Source: an uncultured bacterium
GTDB taxonomy: Bacteria > Planctomycetota > UBA1135 > GCA-002686595
Direction of reading: 5' to 3'
Assembly: GCA_937905825.1 (NCBI GenBank)
Contig: CALCXM010000025.1
Coordinates: forward strand, 1 to 64,000
DNA: 64,000 nucleotides
Every line of letters begins with the position of its first letter. Position 1 is the stretch's first letter. Below the pieces are notes generated by a model. It searched no databases. It was not told the DNA's origin and worked only from the letters and a program-made list of their open reading frames with translations. Below are positions 38,685-48,682 of the stretch, in pieces. The translations under genes were made by a program, and so were the position numbers.

Positions 38685-39914
38685 TCAGTCCAGGTCCTCG
38701 ATGCGCTGGGCCAGGTGCTGCATAACACGTTCCACGAAGTGGTTCTCCATGAAGCGACTGGCCCCCTGGCGTTCGAGCTCCAGCATGCCTTCCAGGTGGT
38801 CCTGATCCGCACCATCCACAGGGACCCCTTCGATCTGATCCAGGAAGGACGTCGTGAGCTCGGACAAGCCCTCCCGGTACTTCTTCGTCCCGTTGAGCTT
38901 CAGATCGAGGATCATGGCCTCCACGGCTTCGCGCTTGTTCGGGTCCGAGCTCATCTCTTCCAAGCGGTCGAACAGGGCGTCGATGCGTTGGCGCTCGAGC
39001 CCCAGGCGTTGTTCAAAGAAGGCGCTGCTCAAGTGTCGGTAGTGTTCAGCGAAGAGGGAGATGATCGTCTCCAAATCCTTGTCGGAGATTTCGATCTCGT
39101 CCTCGTCGAGTCGATTCCAAAGCCAAACGTGGGCACTCACCCGGGAGCTGGACCACCCGGCCCGAGAGATCTGAACCATCATCTCCCCGGAGCGGTCCAC
39201 GGAGTCATCCGCCACCGCGGGAATCACGAATTCGTCGGAGAGCTCCACCTCCTCGGTCATCTGAATCAGGCGCAGGGCATGGCGCGCGGCCTCGCCCTCC
39301 CCCAACCAGGCGGAGCGCGGCACTCCATACTGCGGCTCGAGCTCCATGCGCAGATCCGTTCCCTGGCGCAGTTCGAAGGCACCATCCGCCAACTCGCTGA
39401 CCTCGAACTCCGAGTGCCGCAAGCTTGGCAGCCAGGCGAACAGCGAAGGCGAGTTGGTGGTGTACTCAAACTTGAAGCGCACGGAGTCCTCCTCGCTCTC
39501 GGGCCAGATCAAGAAGGTCGGCCCGGGGACCCGGGGCCTGGCGGGCTTCGTCCGTGGCAGGCGTTCTTCCCAAGTGCACAGCCAAGCTTCCGAAGCCTCG
39601 AAGAGGTCCTCCAAATCGAGGCGGTAGTGCATCGGTCCATCGTCGCCGTCGGCGCGCACGGTCATGACGCCCCCATCGATCCACTGCTGAACTTCTGAGC
39701 CACCCTTGAAGTGCACGTGACAACGGCCCGGCGCTTCGTAGGCGAAATGCAGCTTGCCCATCTTCTCGTAGGAGGAAGTCACTTCGAAGTCCAACACGAG
39801 GCTCTCCAGTTGGGCGCTGCGTTCGATCCATTCCGACACGGGCAGTTCGGCGGATGGGGAAACGGCGAGCAGCGGTAGGGCGAGGGCGAGTTGCAGAAAT
39901 GGACTGCTGGACAT
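38685..39914 (-). CDS. Secreted protein, LolA-like N-terminal region (tentative)
   Basis: Signal peptide MSSSPFLQLALALPLLAVSPSA; LESLVLDFEVTSSYEKMGKLHFAYEAPGRCHVHF resembles LolA/LppX-type beta sheet. Confidence 0.6.
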   Translation of the reverse strand: MSSSPFLQLALALPLLAVSPSAELPVSEWIERSAQLESLVLDFEVTSSYEKMGKLHFAYEAPGRCHVHFKGGSEVQQWIDGGVMTVRADGDDGPMHYRLDLEDLFEASEAWLCTWEERLPRTKPARPRVPGPTFLIWPESEEDSVRFKFEYTTNSPSLFAWLPSLRHSEFEVSELADGAFELRQGTDLRMELEPQYGVPRSAWLGEGEAARHALRLIQMTEEVELSDEFVIPAVADDSVDRSGEMMVQISRAGWSSSRVSAHVWLWNRLDEDEIEISDKDLETIISLFAEHYRHLSSAFFEQRLGLERQRIDALFDRLEEMSSDPNKREAVEAMILDLKLNGTKKYREGLSELTTSFLDQIEGVPVDGADQDHLEGMLELERQGASRFMENHFVERVMQHLAQRIEDLD

Positions 39915-40385
39915 GAGGGCGCGGGGTGCGAAAAACTTGTGTGGATTGGCCCTAAGGGTACGCGGGGCCAATCGTCATCTCCAGGGAGGGCGGCCCCGTT
40001 CTAGGGCCGTCCTCCCGGGGAGCCGGTTCCGAACGTTCGAGTCGGCCGGACTCGCCATTCAGTTCACGCCTGCGGCGCGCTTGCGCGCGAGAACGGCGAA
40101 GCCTCCCTGGGAACGGGCCGAGCAACGTTGCGAGACCGACTCGCCGAAGATCGCAACCCGGCGCCCCCTCCAAGAAATCCGTCTCAAAGCCAACACATGC
40201 GCCCTTCTCGCACCTCAAAAGAGCAGATTAGAAACTCACGGGGGCCCCGCACCCACGGGGCATCAAGACTCGAGCGGGTCGAGTCGAACTCTGAAACGCA
40301 CGAGCCCGGGTTGCCTGGCGCCGATTCCATGAACCCTCCGCCAACATCCGCGTTAACCGGGGGCTCAACCCTGACTAGACATTCC

Positions 40386-43300
40386 ATGACGAAAGCGATT
40401 CGCCTCACGATCCTCGCCCTCCCGCTCCTGGCCCTCGGCCTGCTCTCCAGCCCTGGACGTTCCGGGCCAGCCAACCGGGCCCCGGCGCGGGCGGACGACG
40501 GCGGTCATGAGGTCGGATTTGCGGAGCGCTTCGCCCTGGCCGAAGATCGCGCGACGGCCCTGGCGGAACTGATCCCGGGGACACCGGAGTTTTACTACTA
40601 CTCGTGCCTGCATCTCCAGAGCCAGGGCAAGCTCGATGAGGTTTGGGAGGTGATGAAGTCCTGGAAGTCCAGGCACGGGCATCGTTCCCCCGAATACAAA
40701 CAAATCGAAGTTCGGCAGCGCTTGCTCGGCTTTGCAAGCGATCCAGCGGACACCTACAAGAGCTTGGCACGGGAGCTGAGCCTGCACTTCCAACACGAAC
40801 GGCAGGTGGCCGGCAAGGTCTCGCCCTTGCCTTCGAAATTGGACCCGAACGCGCTCACCCTGGCCGCCTGGTTCGAGCGGGCCAAGAAGAGCCACGGGGA
40901 CTTCTTGGACGGCATCGACGGTTCCCAGTGGAAAGCCCTGGCAGGCATGGAACTCAACTCCCGTCAGTTGCGCAACTTCTTGCAGAAGTTGGATCGTCCC
41001 GACGTGCCCAACCTGCCGGCCCTCGTGGTTCGCGACCTGCAACACAAGTCGAGTCGTGGTTTTGGCAGCGTGCCCGTCCACAAGCTCCTGCTGCAGAGTC
41101 AGCTAGAGCACTGCTTGAGCATGCGCCCGGAACTCTTGAACGAGCCCGAGTTCATTCGCGTGTACTTGACGCGCCTGCTGCCGAATGCGGATACCTCGTG
41201 GATCGACGATGTGCAAGAACGCGTGCAGTACTTGGAGCGCCTCGAGCAGTTCACGGACCGCTTGGCTCCCGCCCACAACTCCCTCAAGTCCCACGTTCTG
41301 CAACACCGCCTGGCCCACGATCTGACCCAGGGCGATTGGGACCGGGAACGCTTCTTGAAGTTCATCCGCATCCCGCGCCGGGCCAGCTACGCCAACTCGG
41401 AGTATTTGCGCAGTCACCCCGCCACGCAGATCGCCGAGATCGGCGACTTGCTGCCCCTCGGGAACACGGAAGATCCCGGCCAACTGGTCAAGGCCTACCT
41501 GGAACACTTCTTCCTCGGCGAGGCCAATTGGGAGGGATTCAGCGAGTTCCTGAGTCCTGACTACCTTCGGCGCGTCTTCGTCGAGACCAAGATTCTGGCG
41601 GGAGTCGGAGACCTTGAGCGCTGGTACTCCCTGCTCGACAACTCGGCCTACTACGAAGAACTGGAAGCACGCGTCGAGATTCAGTTCCCCCCCAACGCGC
41701 AGACGCACTACGCCGAAGGACAGGAGGTGCGCCTCGACGTGGACGTGAAGAACGTCGACACCTTGCTGGTCAAGGTCTTTGAAATCGATGCGGCCAGTTT
41801 CGCCCGGGCCATGGGCCGTGAAGTGGACGCCTCCATCGACTTGGACGGTTTGGTCGCCGGATCCGAAACGAACTACAGCTACGACGAACCAGCCTTACGC
41901 CGGGTTCGTCGCCCCTTTGCATTCCCTGGGCTCAATCGCCCGGGGGTCTACGTGATCGACTTCATCGGTGGTGGGCTCTCGAGCCGTGCGGTGATTCAGA
42001 TCGGTGCCCTGCGCATGCGCCAACGTGCCGGCTCAGCGGGGCAAGTGATCCAGGTCTTGGACGAATCCGGCAAGCTCTGCCTGGACGCCAGCCTGCGACT
42101 GGGCACCCAACGTTTCGAAGCGGACGAGGATGGGGAAATCCACCTGCCCTACAGCAACGAATCGAGTCTGGAGACCATCCTCCTGGAGAGCGGCCCGCGG
42201 GTCGCCGTCCAGAAGCTGTGGCACATGCAAGAGCGCTACACATTGGCCTTGGGGGTTCACGTGGAAAACGAGGCCATGGTTGCCGGCGCCTTGGCTCCCC
42301 TCTTGCTGCGCACCGAGCTCAGCGTGAACGGATTCCCGGCGCACCTTTCCTTGCTGGAGGAGCCCGTGCTGACCCTGCGCGCCACCGACGTGCACGGGAT
42401 CGAAAGCACCTCGGACATTCATGATCTCGAGCTCAGCAGCGACGCCGAGTTCCTGCACGAGTTCCGCGTGCCCGAGGACCTGGCCAGTTTGCAGGTCAGC
42501 CTGCGGGGTACGGTGAAGAACCTCTCAAAAGGCGAGGACGTGCAACTGCGCGCGGGCGCTTCTGCGTTCCAGGTGAACGCCATCGACCGCACTCGGGGTA
42601 CGGACTGCCCCATTCTCGGACGGGATCAGCACGGCTACTTCGTGGATGTGCTCGGCAAGAATGGAGAGCCCCTTTCGAACCGGGTGCTCGCCGTCGACTT
42701 GCGACGGAACGGCTTCCGTGACAGCTATCGGGTCAACCTCAAGACCGATGCGGCGGGCCGCATCCGTTTGGGCGAGTTGCCGGCCATCGAACAGCTTGTG
42801 GTTTCGGGGTTTCCCCTAGCCGTGGGCCCCTGGTACCTGGCGGACGGACGACGCACCCTGCCCACTGAACTGCACGGGCTCGAAGGCCAGTCCCTACGAC
42901 TCCCCTACCTGCCGCAGATGGGTGAGGTCTCCCAGGGAGAGGTCTCCCTGCTCGAGCTACGCGGCGGCGAGTTTCAAAAGGATCGTTCCAGCCACGTGGT
43001 TCTGACTCCCGGTTCCATCGAGTTGCGCGGCCTGCCGCGCGGGGACTACGACCTGCGCATCCAGGGAATCATCGGGAGCCTTCCCGTGCGGGTCACCGCC
43101 GGTGAACAGCGCGCTGGATGGTTCCTCGGCCAGTACCGAGAACTGGAGGCGACTCGCCGCCCGTTGCATCTCTTGAACAGCGAGCTAAGTGGCGTTGGGT
43201 TGTCCCTGGAACTCGCGAATTGGAGTCCGGAGACCCGCGTGCACGTGTTTGCGTCGCGCTTCACTCCCGCCAACGACGCCTATGAAGACTTGTTGCCCAG

Positions 43301-46300
43301 GGACGGGGCTGCATTGCGCGTCGGGTCCGTGCAGCGCGCTCGATCCACCCACGATTCAGGTCGCCAGATCGGGGAGGAGTATCGCTACATCCTCGAACGG
43401 CGCTTCGCCCAAAAGTACCCGGGCAACATGCTCTCCCAGCCGGGACTTTTGCTGAACCCCTGGGCGACCCGCGACAGCGTCAACTCCCTCGGCCTGGGCG
43501 GCGGATTTGGCGGCCGTTTCGGCGGTCGCCGGAGTGGAGGCGCTGGCGGAGGTGCACCCGCAAGTCCGCGCCGCAGCGGCCGGGATGGACTGTCCCCCGG
43601 GGCGGTCCCGAACCTCGGCTTCCTGGCCAACGCCGCCATCGTGCTCAGCAACCTGCGCCCCGATGCCCAGGGCAAACTGGTCATTCCCGCAGCCCAGCTG
43701 GGCACGGGACAACACCTGCGCGTGATCGTGACCGACTCCGAGGAGCAGATCGAGGTCCAACTCGCGGCACAAGAGCAACCCATCAAGCTGCGCGATCGCC
43801 GCTTGCGCGGGGCCCTCGCTTCGGACGGGCACTTCAGTGAACAGCGTCGCATCAGCGCGTTGACAAGCGGCGAGTCCGTCAGCATGCGCGGCTCCGCTTC
43901 GGCCCGTGCGGCGACCTTCGATAGCTTGCAGGATGTGTTCCAACTCTTCCGCACCCTCAACCCGAGTTCGGAGTTGGAGGACTTCGCGCCACTTATGGGC
44001 TGGGACAAGTTGGAGGCGACGGAGAAACAAGCCTACTACTCCAAGCACGCTTGCCATGAGCTGCACATGTTCCTGTTCCACAAGGATCCGGAGTTCTTTG
44101 AGCGCGTTTTGCGTCCCTACTTGGCAAACAAGGCCGAGAAGACGTTCATTGACCAATGGCTCTTGCAGGAGGACTTGCTGCCCTACTTGGAGCCCTGGAC
44201 CTTTGCCCGCTTGAACTCCTTCGAGCAAGCCCTGCTGGCCCGGCGACTCACCCAGGCGAGCAGTAGCGTTCCGCGGCTCCTGCAGGATCGCGTGGATTTG
44301 AACCCCCTGGATCCCCAAGCCTTTGAAGCCCTCTACTTCGCTGCTTTGTCGGCGGGCTCTATGGATCCTGATCAAGCGGGAGCACAACTATTGAAGAAGT
44401 TGGGATACGCAGACCGGGAAGAGGTCGAAGCCGAGCCAGTGCTTATGGATCGCCGCAAGTCCAACCGCGGTCCCGGCAGCCCCGGCCCCGCAGGCCCAGG
44501 CGCGCCCGGACTATCGAGCGCCACGGATGCCCCCAGCGAAATGACCGAAACCGGAAGCGACGATTTCTTCCTGGGACGCGGAACCAAGTCGGAAGAGAAG
44601 GACGCCGACGAGCGCGTGCGACAACAACTGCTCTTCAAGAGCTTGGCCCAGACCCGGCAGTACGCCGAACACAACTACTACCACCAGCCGATTCATGCCC
44701 AGCTGGCCAGCCTGATCGAGGCCAACCAGTTCTGGGTGGACTACTCCCTCGCCGGGAGTTCGAAGCAGCCCTTCCTGTCCCCCAACTTTGTCGAAGCCGC
44801 TGGCAACGTGGCGGAGATGTTGATGGCCCTGGCGGTGCTTGACTTGCCCTTTGAGGCCAAAGAGCACGGCACCGAACGGGAGGACGGAATCGTCCAACTG
44901 ACGGCCGCCAGTCCCATGATTCTGGTGCGCAAGGAGATCTCCCAGGCACAGGAAGCAGACGGGGCCAGCCGTCTGCTCGTCGGACAACAGTACTTCCCCA
45001 TGTCCGAGCGCTACATGCAAGTGAACGGCCGGGAGAAGGAACGCAGCGTTGGGGACGAGTTCCTGCGCGGCGCCGCCTATGGTTGTCGCGTGGTGGTGAC
45101 CAACCCCACTGCGGAAGCCGTGCAATTCGAACTGCTCTTGCAGCTGCCCGCGGGCTCGATTCCTTTGGACGGTTCCTACCGCACGAAGGGCAGTCCCTTG
45201 CAGCTCGCGCCCTACTCCACGCACACCGAGGAGTACGCGTTCTACTTCCCGCAGTCTGGCAGCTGGGGACACTTCCCCGCCCACGCCACCAACGAAGCGA
45301 ATTGGTTGGCCGCCGCTGCGGGCAAAGAGCTCATCGTGGTGGACGAACCCACCACCCGGGACACCAGCACTTGGGAGTACATCTCCCAAGAAGCGGACCT
45401 GCCCCAGGTCTTGCAGGCCCTGCAAACGCGCAACCTCTTGCGTCTCGACCTGAGCCGGCTCGCCTGGCGCATGGCAGACCCGGCGGTCTTCCGCGCCATC
45501 ACCAACCTCTTGGACTCCAAGCACGCCTACGACGAAACCCTGTGGTCCTATGGACTCAAGCACCAGGACCTCGAACGGGCCAAAGAGTACCTGCAAGCAG
45601 AAGGGCGCATCGTCAGCATGGCCGGCCCCTGGTTGAAGAGCCCATTGCTCAGCATCGATCCGATCCAGCGTCACCAGTTCGAACGTCTGGAGTTCCGGCC
45701 CTTGGTGCGCGAGCGGGCTCACCTGCGCGGCGACGTGCACAAAATCTACAACGACGCTCACGCCCAGCAGTACAGCTCCTTGATGGACATCCTGGCCCAC
45801 AAGGACACCTTGGATTCCAAGGACTGGATGAGCGCCACGTATCATCTGCTACTTCAGGGGCGCATCGCCGAAGCGCTCGCAAGCTTTAAGCGCGTGGACC
45901 CGAGCGAGCTGAACCTCAAGCTGCAGTACGACTACATGCGCGCCTACATGGACTTCTATAGCGAAGAGCACGAACTCGCGCGCAGCATTGCCCAGGCCTA
46001 CGTGAAACACCCGGTGCCCTACTGGCAAGAGCGTTTCGCGGAGATCTTGCGTCACCTGGACGAAGCCGAGGGGCGCGGCGACGCGGCCCAAGGATCTGAT
46101 GCAACCACGGACCGCAACGACCTTTTGGCCAGCTCCGCGCCGACCCTCAGCATCGATGCCGCCAAGGGCAGCCTGACCATTCAACACGAGCGTCTCGACA
46201 GCCTGGAGCTGCGCTACTACGTGATGGATGTGGAGTTCCTATTCTCCACCAGTCCCTTTGTGCAGGAGAACGCGGGGTCCTTCAACTTCGTCTTGCCCAA

Positions 46301-46709
46301 CGGAATTCAGAAGCTCTCAGTGCCCATGGACGGACGCATCACAGAGATGGCCTTGCCCGCCGAGTTTGCCCATGCGAACGTCTTGATCGAGGCCCGTTCC
46401 GGCGGGCTCAGCGCGCGCTGCACCTACTACTCCAACAACATGGGCGTGCAGTGGATGGAGAACTACGGTCAACTGAAAGTCACCGGGGCAGAAGATGGGA
46501 AACCGCTCTCAAAGGTCTACGTGAAGGTCTTCCGCAAGACGGCGAACGGCGAGGTGTTCCACAAGGACGGCTACACGGACTTGCGCGGACGCTTTGACTA
46601 CGTCTCGGTTTCGGGGGCCCAAAACGAACCGATTGAGCGCTTCGCCGTGCTGGTCTTCGACGAGACCCGTGGGGCGGTCATCCGTGAGTTGCAGCCACCG
46701 CCGCAGTAG
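40386..46709 (+). CDS. Giant (~2,107 aa) secreted protein, possibly alpha-2-macroglobulin-like, family unclear
   Basis: Signal peptide MTKAIRLTILALPLLALGLL; helical N-terminal region, MG-like beta region, Gly-rich and GxP linkers, C-terminal carboxypeptidase-regulatory-like segment; no CGEQ thioester. Confidence 0.75.
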   Translation: MTKAIRLTILALPLLALGLLSSPGRSGPANRAPARADDGGHEVGFAERFALAEDRATALAELIPGTPEFYYYSCLHLQSQGKLDEVWEVMKSWKSRHGHRSPEYKQIEVRQRLLGFASDPADTYKSLARELSLHFQHERQVAGKVSPLPSKLDPNALTLAAWFERAKKSHGDFLDGIDGSQWKALAGMELNSRQLRNFLQKLDRPDVPNLPALVVRDLQHKSSRGFGSVPVHKLLLQSQLEHCLSMRPELLNEPEFIRVYLTRLLPNADTSWIDDVQERVQYLERLEQFTDRLAPAHNSLKSHVLQHRLAHDLTQGDWDRERFLKFIRIPRRASYANSEYLRSHPATQIAEIGDLLPLGNTEDPGQLVKAYLEHFFLGEANWEGFSEFLSPDYLRRVFVETKILAGVGDLERWYSLLDNSAYYEELEARVEIQFPPNAQTHYAEGQEVRLDVDVKNVDTLLVKVFEIDAASFARAMGREVDASIDLDGLVAGSETNYSYDEPALRRVRRPFAFPGLNRPGVYVIDFIGGGLSSRAVIQIGALRMRQRAGSAGQVIQVLDESGKLCLDASLRLGTQRFEADEDGEIHLPYSNESSLETILLESGPRVAVQKLWHMQERYTLALGVHVENEAMVAGALAPLLLRTELSVNGFPAHLSLLEEPVLTLRATDVHGIESTSDIHDLELSSDAEFLHEFRVPEDLASLQVSLRGTVKNLSKGEDVQLRAGASAFQVNAIDRTRGTDCPILGRDQHGYFVDVLGKNGEPLSNRVLAVDLRRNGFRDSYRVNLKTDAAGRIRLGELPAIEQLVVSGFPLAVGPWYLADGRRTLPTELHGLEGQSLRLPYLPQMGEVSQGEVSLLELRGGEFQKDRSSHVVLTPGSIELRGLPRGDYDLRIQGIIGSLPVRVTAGEQRAGWFLGQYRELEATRRPLHLLNSELSGVGLSLELANWSPETRVHVFASRFTPANDAYEDLLPRDGAALRVGSVQRARSTHDSGRQIGEEYRYILERRFAQKYPGNMLSQPGLLLNPWATRDSVNSLGLGGGFGGRFGGRRSGGAGGGAPASPRRSGRDGLSPGAVPNLGFLANAAIVLSNLRPDAQGKLVIPAAQLGTGQHLRVIVTDSEEQIEVQLAAQEQPIKLRDRRLRGALASDGHFSEQRRISALTSGESVSMRGSASARAATFDSLQDVFQLFRTLNPSSELEDFAPLMGWDKLEATEKQAYYSKHACHELHMFLFHKDPEFFERVLRPYLANKAEKTFIDQWLLQEDLLPYLEPWTFARLNSFEQALLARRLTQASSSVPRLLQDRVDLNPLDPQAFEALYFAALSAGSMDPDQAGAQLLKKLGYADREEVEAEPVLMDRRKSNRGPGSPGPAGPGAPGLSSATDAPSEMTETGSDDFFLGRGTKSEEKDADERVRQQLLFKSLAQTRQYAEHNYYHQPIHAQLASLIEANQFWVDYSLAGSSKQPFLSPNFVEAAGNVAEMLMALAVLDLPFEAKEHGTEREDGIVQLTAASPMILVRKEISQAQEADGASRLLVGQQYFPMSERYMQVNGREKERSVGDEFLRGAAYGCRVVVTNPTAEAVQFELLLQLPAGSIPLDGSYRTKGSPLQLAPYSTHTEEYAFYFPQSGSWGHFPAHATNEANWLAAAAGKELIVVDEPTTRDTSTWEYISQEADLPQVLQALQTRNLLRLDLSRLAWRMADPAVFRAITNLLDSKHAYDETLWSYGLKHQDLERAKEYLQAEGRIVSMAGPWLKSPLLSIDPIQRHQFERLEFRPLVRERAHLRGDVHKIYNDAHAQQYSSLMDILAHKDTLDSKDWMSATYHLLLQGRIAEALASFKRVDPSELNLKLQYDYMRAYMDFYSEEHELARSIAQAYVKHPVPYWQERFAEILRHLDEAEGRGDAAQGSDATTDRNDLLASSAPTLSIDAAKGSLTIQHERLDSLELRYYVMDVEFLFSTSPFVQENAGSFNFVLPNGIQKLSVPMDGRITEMALPAEFAHANVLIEARSGGLSARCTYYSNNMGVQWMENYGQLKVTGAEDGKPLSKVYVKVFRKTANGEVFHKDGYTDLRGRFDYVSVSGAQNEPIERFAVLVFDETRGAVIRELQPPPQ

Positions 46710-46729
46710 CCGCGCGCGAGGCGCATAGG

Positions 46730-46767
46730 AGGTCGGGAGGGGTCGCCCAGGCGGACCCTCCCGACCT
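46730..46767 (+). terminator. Strong hairpin terminator between convergent genes
   Basis: AGGTCGGGAGGGgtCGCC-CA-GGCGgaCCCTCCCGACCT followed by TCTTGTGTT. Confidence 0.7.
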
Positions 46768-46811
46768 TCTTGTGTTCCACAGAGCTTGGCTCCCCCCGCA
46801 GGCAGCACCGG

Positions 46812-48410
46812 TCATTCCGTTCCCGTGCGCGGACGGGCGATCTTGAGGGACTTCAAGCGCGAGGAAAGCGTCGCCGGGTTGACGCCCAGGAACTCCGCAG
46901 CACCGCCCGCGCCCGCGATCTTCCACTGGGCGTGGTTCAACACGGCGATCAAGTTGTCGCGCTCGGCAGACTTCATCTGTTCATCATTGAAGAGCCGCTT
47001 CTCTTGCTCTCGGTTGCTCGTGGAACCGGCGGCGGCTCCCGCTAATCCGGGGATGTCCAAGGCCAAACGTCCCTGCTGCGCCCCGATCAAGGCGCGCTGC
47101 ATCACGTTCTGCAGCTCGCGGATGTTCCCCGGCCAATCGTAGGACTGTAAAGCGTCCAAGTCCCCTTGCCGCAACTTCGGGCAATGACCCGGAGGACCGG
47201 AGCAACCCTGCTCGAGGAAGTGCTGGGCGAGCAACGGAATGTCTGAAGTCCGTTCGCGCAAACTCGGCACGCGAATCGGGAACACGGTCAAGCGATAGTA
47301 CAGGTCTTCGCGAAAGCGCCCCGCGCGCACTTCCGCCAAGAGGTCGCGATTGGTGGCGGCCACCACGCGCACGTCCACGCTGCGCTCGTGGTCTTCACCG
47401 ATGCGCGAGAATTGCCCTTCTTGCAAGGCCCGCAACAACTTGCCCTGCAGGTCCAAGGGAATTTCGCCCACCTCGTCCAAGAACAAGGTGCCGCCGTCCG
47501 CCACTTGAAAGCGTCCAGCCCGGTCGCGGGTGGCGCCCGTGAACGAGCCCTCAAGATGGCCGAAGAACTCACTCTCGAACAGTTCGTGGGGAATCGACGC
47601 GCAGTTCACGCGCACCAAGGGCTTCCCGGCCCGCGGACTTTGTTCGTGGACCGCGTGGGCGATCAACTCCTTGCCGGTACCCGATTCTCCCTCGACAAGC
47701 ACCGTGGCTTCCGTGGGCGCTACCACCTCGACCTGTTGCAGGAGTTGTTGAATGGCCGGGCTTTCGCCCACGATGCTGCCGAAGGACTGCACGACCTTGA
47801 TCTCTTCACGCAAGTAATCGCGCTCGATTTCCAACTGTCGCCGGAGTTCTTCCACCTCCTCGAACGCACGGCTGTTGGCCAGAGCCGTGGCCGCGTGATC
47901 GGCGAAGGTGCGCAACCAACTGAACTCCGTTTCGTTGAGGCACTGGCGACTGAAGATCGCCAGCACACCCAACACCTCACCGCGGAAGATCAGCGGTTGG
48001 CCGGCGAAGCAGGTGATGCCTTCTTGCTCCGCCCATTGAGGGTCGCTGAGCCAATCCGTGCCTTGGGAGACGTGCAGCTTCAGGGGCGCGCCCGTGGCGC
48101 CGATCTGTCCGACCTTGCGCACGCCCAAGGGAAAGCGTTGAAAGCGTCCCCCCAAACTCGTGCAGCAGTGTCCGGGAGTCGCGGTGGATTCCCCGGCACT
48201 CGCCACCAGGTGCAGGCACCTACTTTGGTCCAAACACTCCGAACGCAGAGCGCAATCGTCGCAGCGATCCCCCGGGGCCAGCAACCAGATGCGCGCCAAG
48301 GCCACGTCGGGTTCGTCCGCCAGGTCCCCCACGATGTTGCAGAGCACTTCGCAGGGAGAGAGAGCTTGGGCCACGTTCAGAGCGGCTTTTTGCAGGGCTT
48401 CAGCATTCAT
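46812..48410 (-). CDS. Sigma-54-dependent transcriptional activator (GAF - AAA+ - Fis HTH)
   Basis: [20 protein letters not shown] (Walker A), [38 protein letters not shown] (GAFTGA-like plus Walker B); C-terminal Fis-type HTH; GAF with Cys motif. Confidence 0.93.
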   Translation of the reverse strand: MNAEALQKAALNVAQALSPCEVLCNIVGDLADEPDVALARIWLLAPGDRCDDCALRSECLDQSRCLHLVASAGESTATPGHCCTSLGGRFQRFPLGVRKVGQIGATGAPLKLHVSQGTDWLSDPQWAEQEGITCFAGQPLIFRGEVLGVLAIFSRQCLNETEFSWLRTFADHAATALANSRAFEEVEELRRQLEIERDYLREEIKVVQSFGSIVGESPAIQQLLQQVEVVAPTEATVLVEGESGTGKELIAHAVHEQSPRAGKPLVRVNCASIPHELFESEFFGHLEGSFTGATRDRAGRFQVADGGTLFLDEVGEIPLDLQGKLLRALQEGQFSRIGEDHERSVDVRVVAATNRDLLAEVRAGRFREDLYYRLTVFPIRVPSLRERTSDIPLLAQHFLEQGCSGPPGHCPKLRQGDLDALQSYDWPGNIRELQNVMQRALIGAQQGRLALDIPGLAGAAAGSTSNREQEKRLFNDEQMKSAERDNLIAVLNHAQWKIAGAGGAAEFLGVNPATLSSRLKSLKIARPRTGTE

Positions 48411-48424
48411 GTGGCGAAGGTACG

Positions 48425-48475
48425 GAGATCTCAGGCCTTGGGACGTGAGATCTCAGGCTTTCCTGAAGTATCAGG
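48425..48475. promoter_or_regulatory. Candidate activator binding sites (UAS): two GAGATCTCAGGC direct repeats plus CCTGA-N4-TCAGG
   Basis: GAGATCTCAGGC at 48425-48436 and 48447-48458 (22-bp spacing); palindrome at 48462-48475. Confidence 0.55.
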
Positions 48476-48544
48476 GCCATGCGCAGCCGCCGACAAATCT
48501 CTAAGTCACGCCATCCAGGCAACTTAGAAGGAACGCGCAGAGCA

Positions 48545-48560
48545 TGGCACGCCCTGTGCT
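48545..48560 (+). promoter_or_regulatory. Candidate sigma-54 (-24/-12) promoter
   Basis: TGGCACG-CCCT-GTGCT versus consensus TGGCACG-N4-TTGCA; GG/GC correctly spaced. Confidence 0.6.
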
Positions 48561-48682
48561 TTCGGTAGCCAGTACTGAAGACCGGCGAGTCAGCTCCTGA
48601 TTCTCCATGAGCCACTGACTCCCCAGAAGCGCCGGGGAACCCGGGCAGCGCGCCCGGGATTCCCCTGCAACTCCCTTTGACC

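Noticed and set aside
44511-45845. 444-aa minus-strand ORF
   Set aside because: Antisense to the giant secreted protein gene; no family similarity seen.
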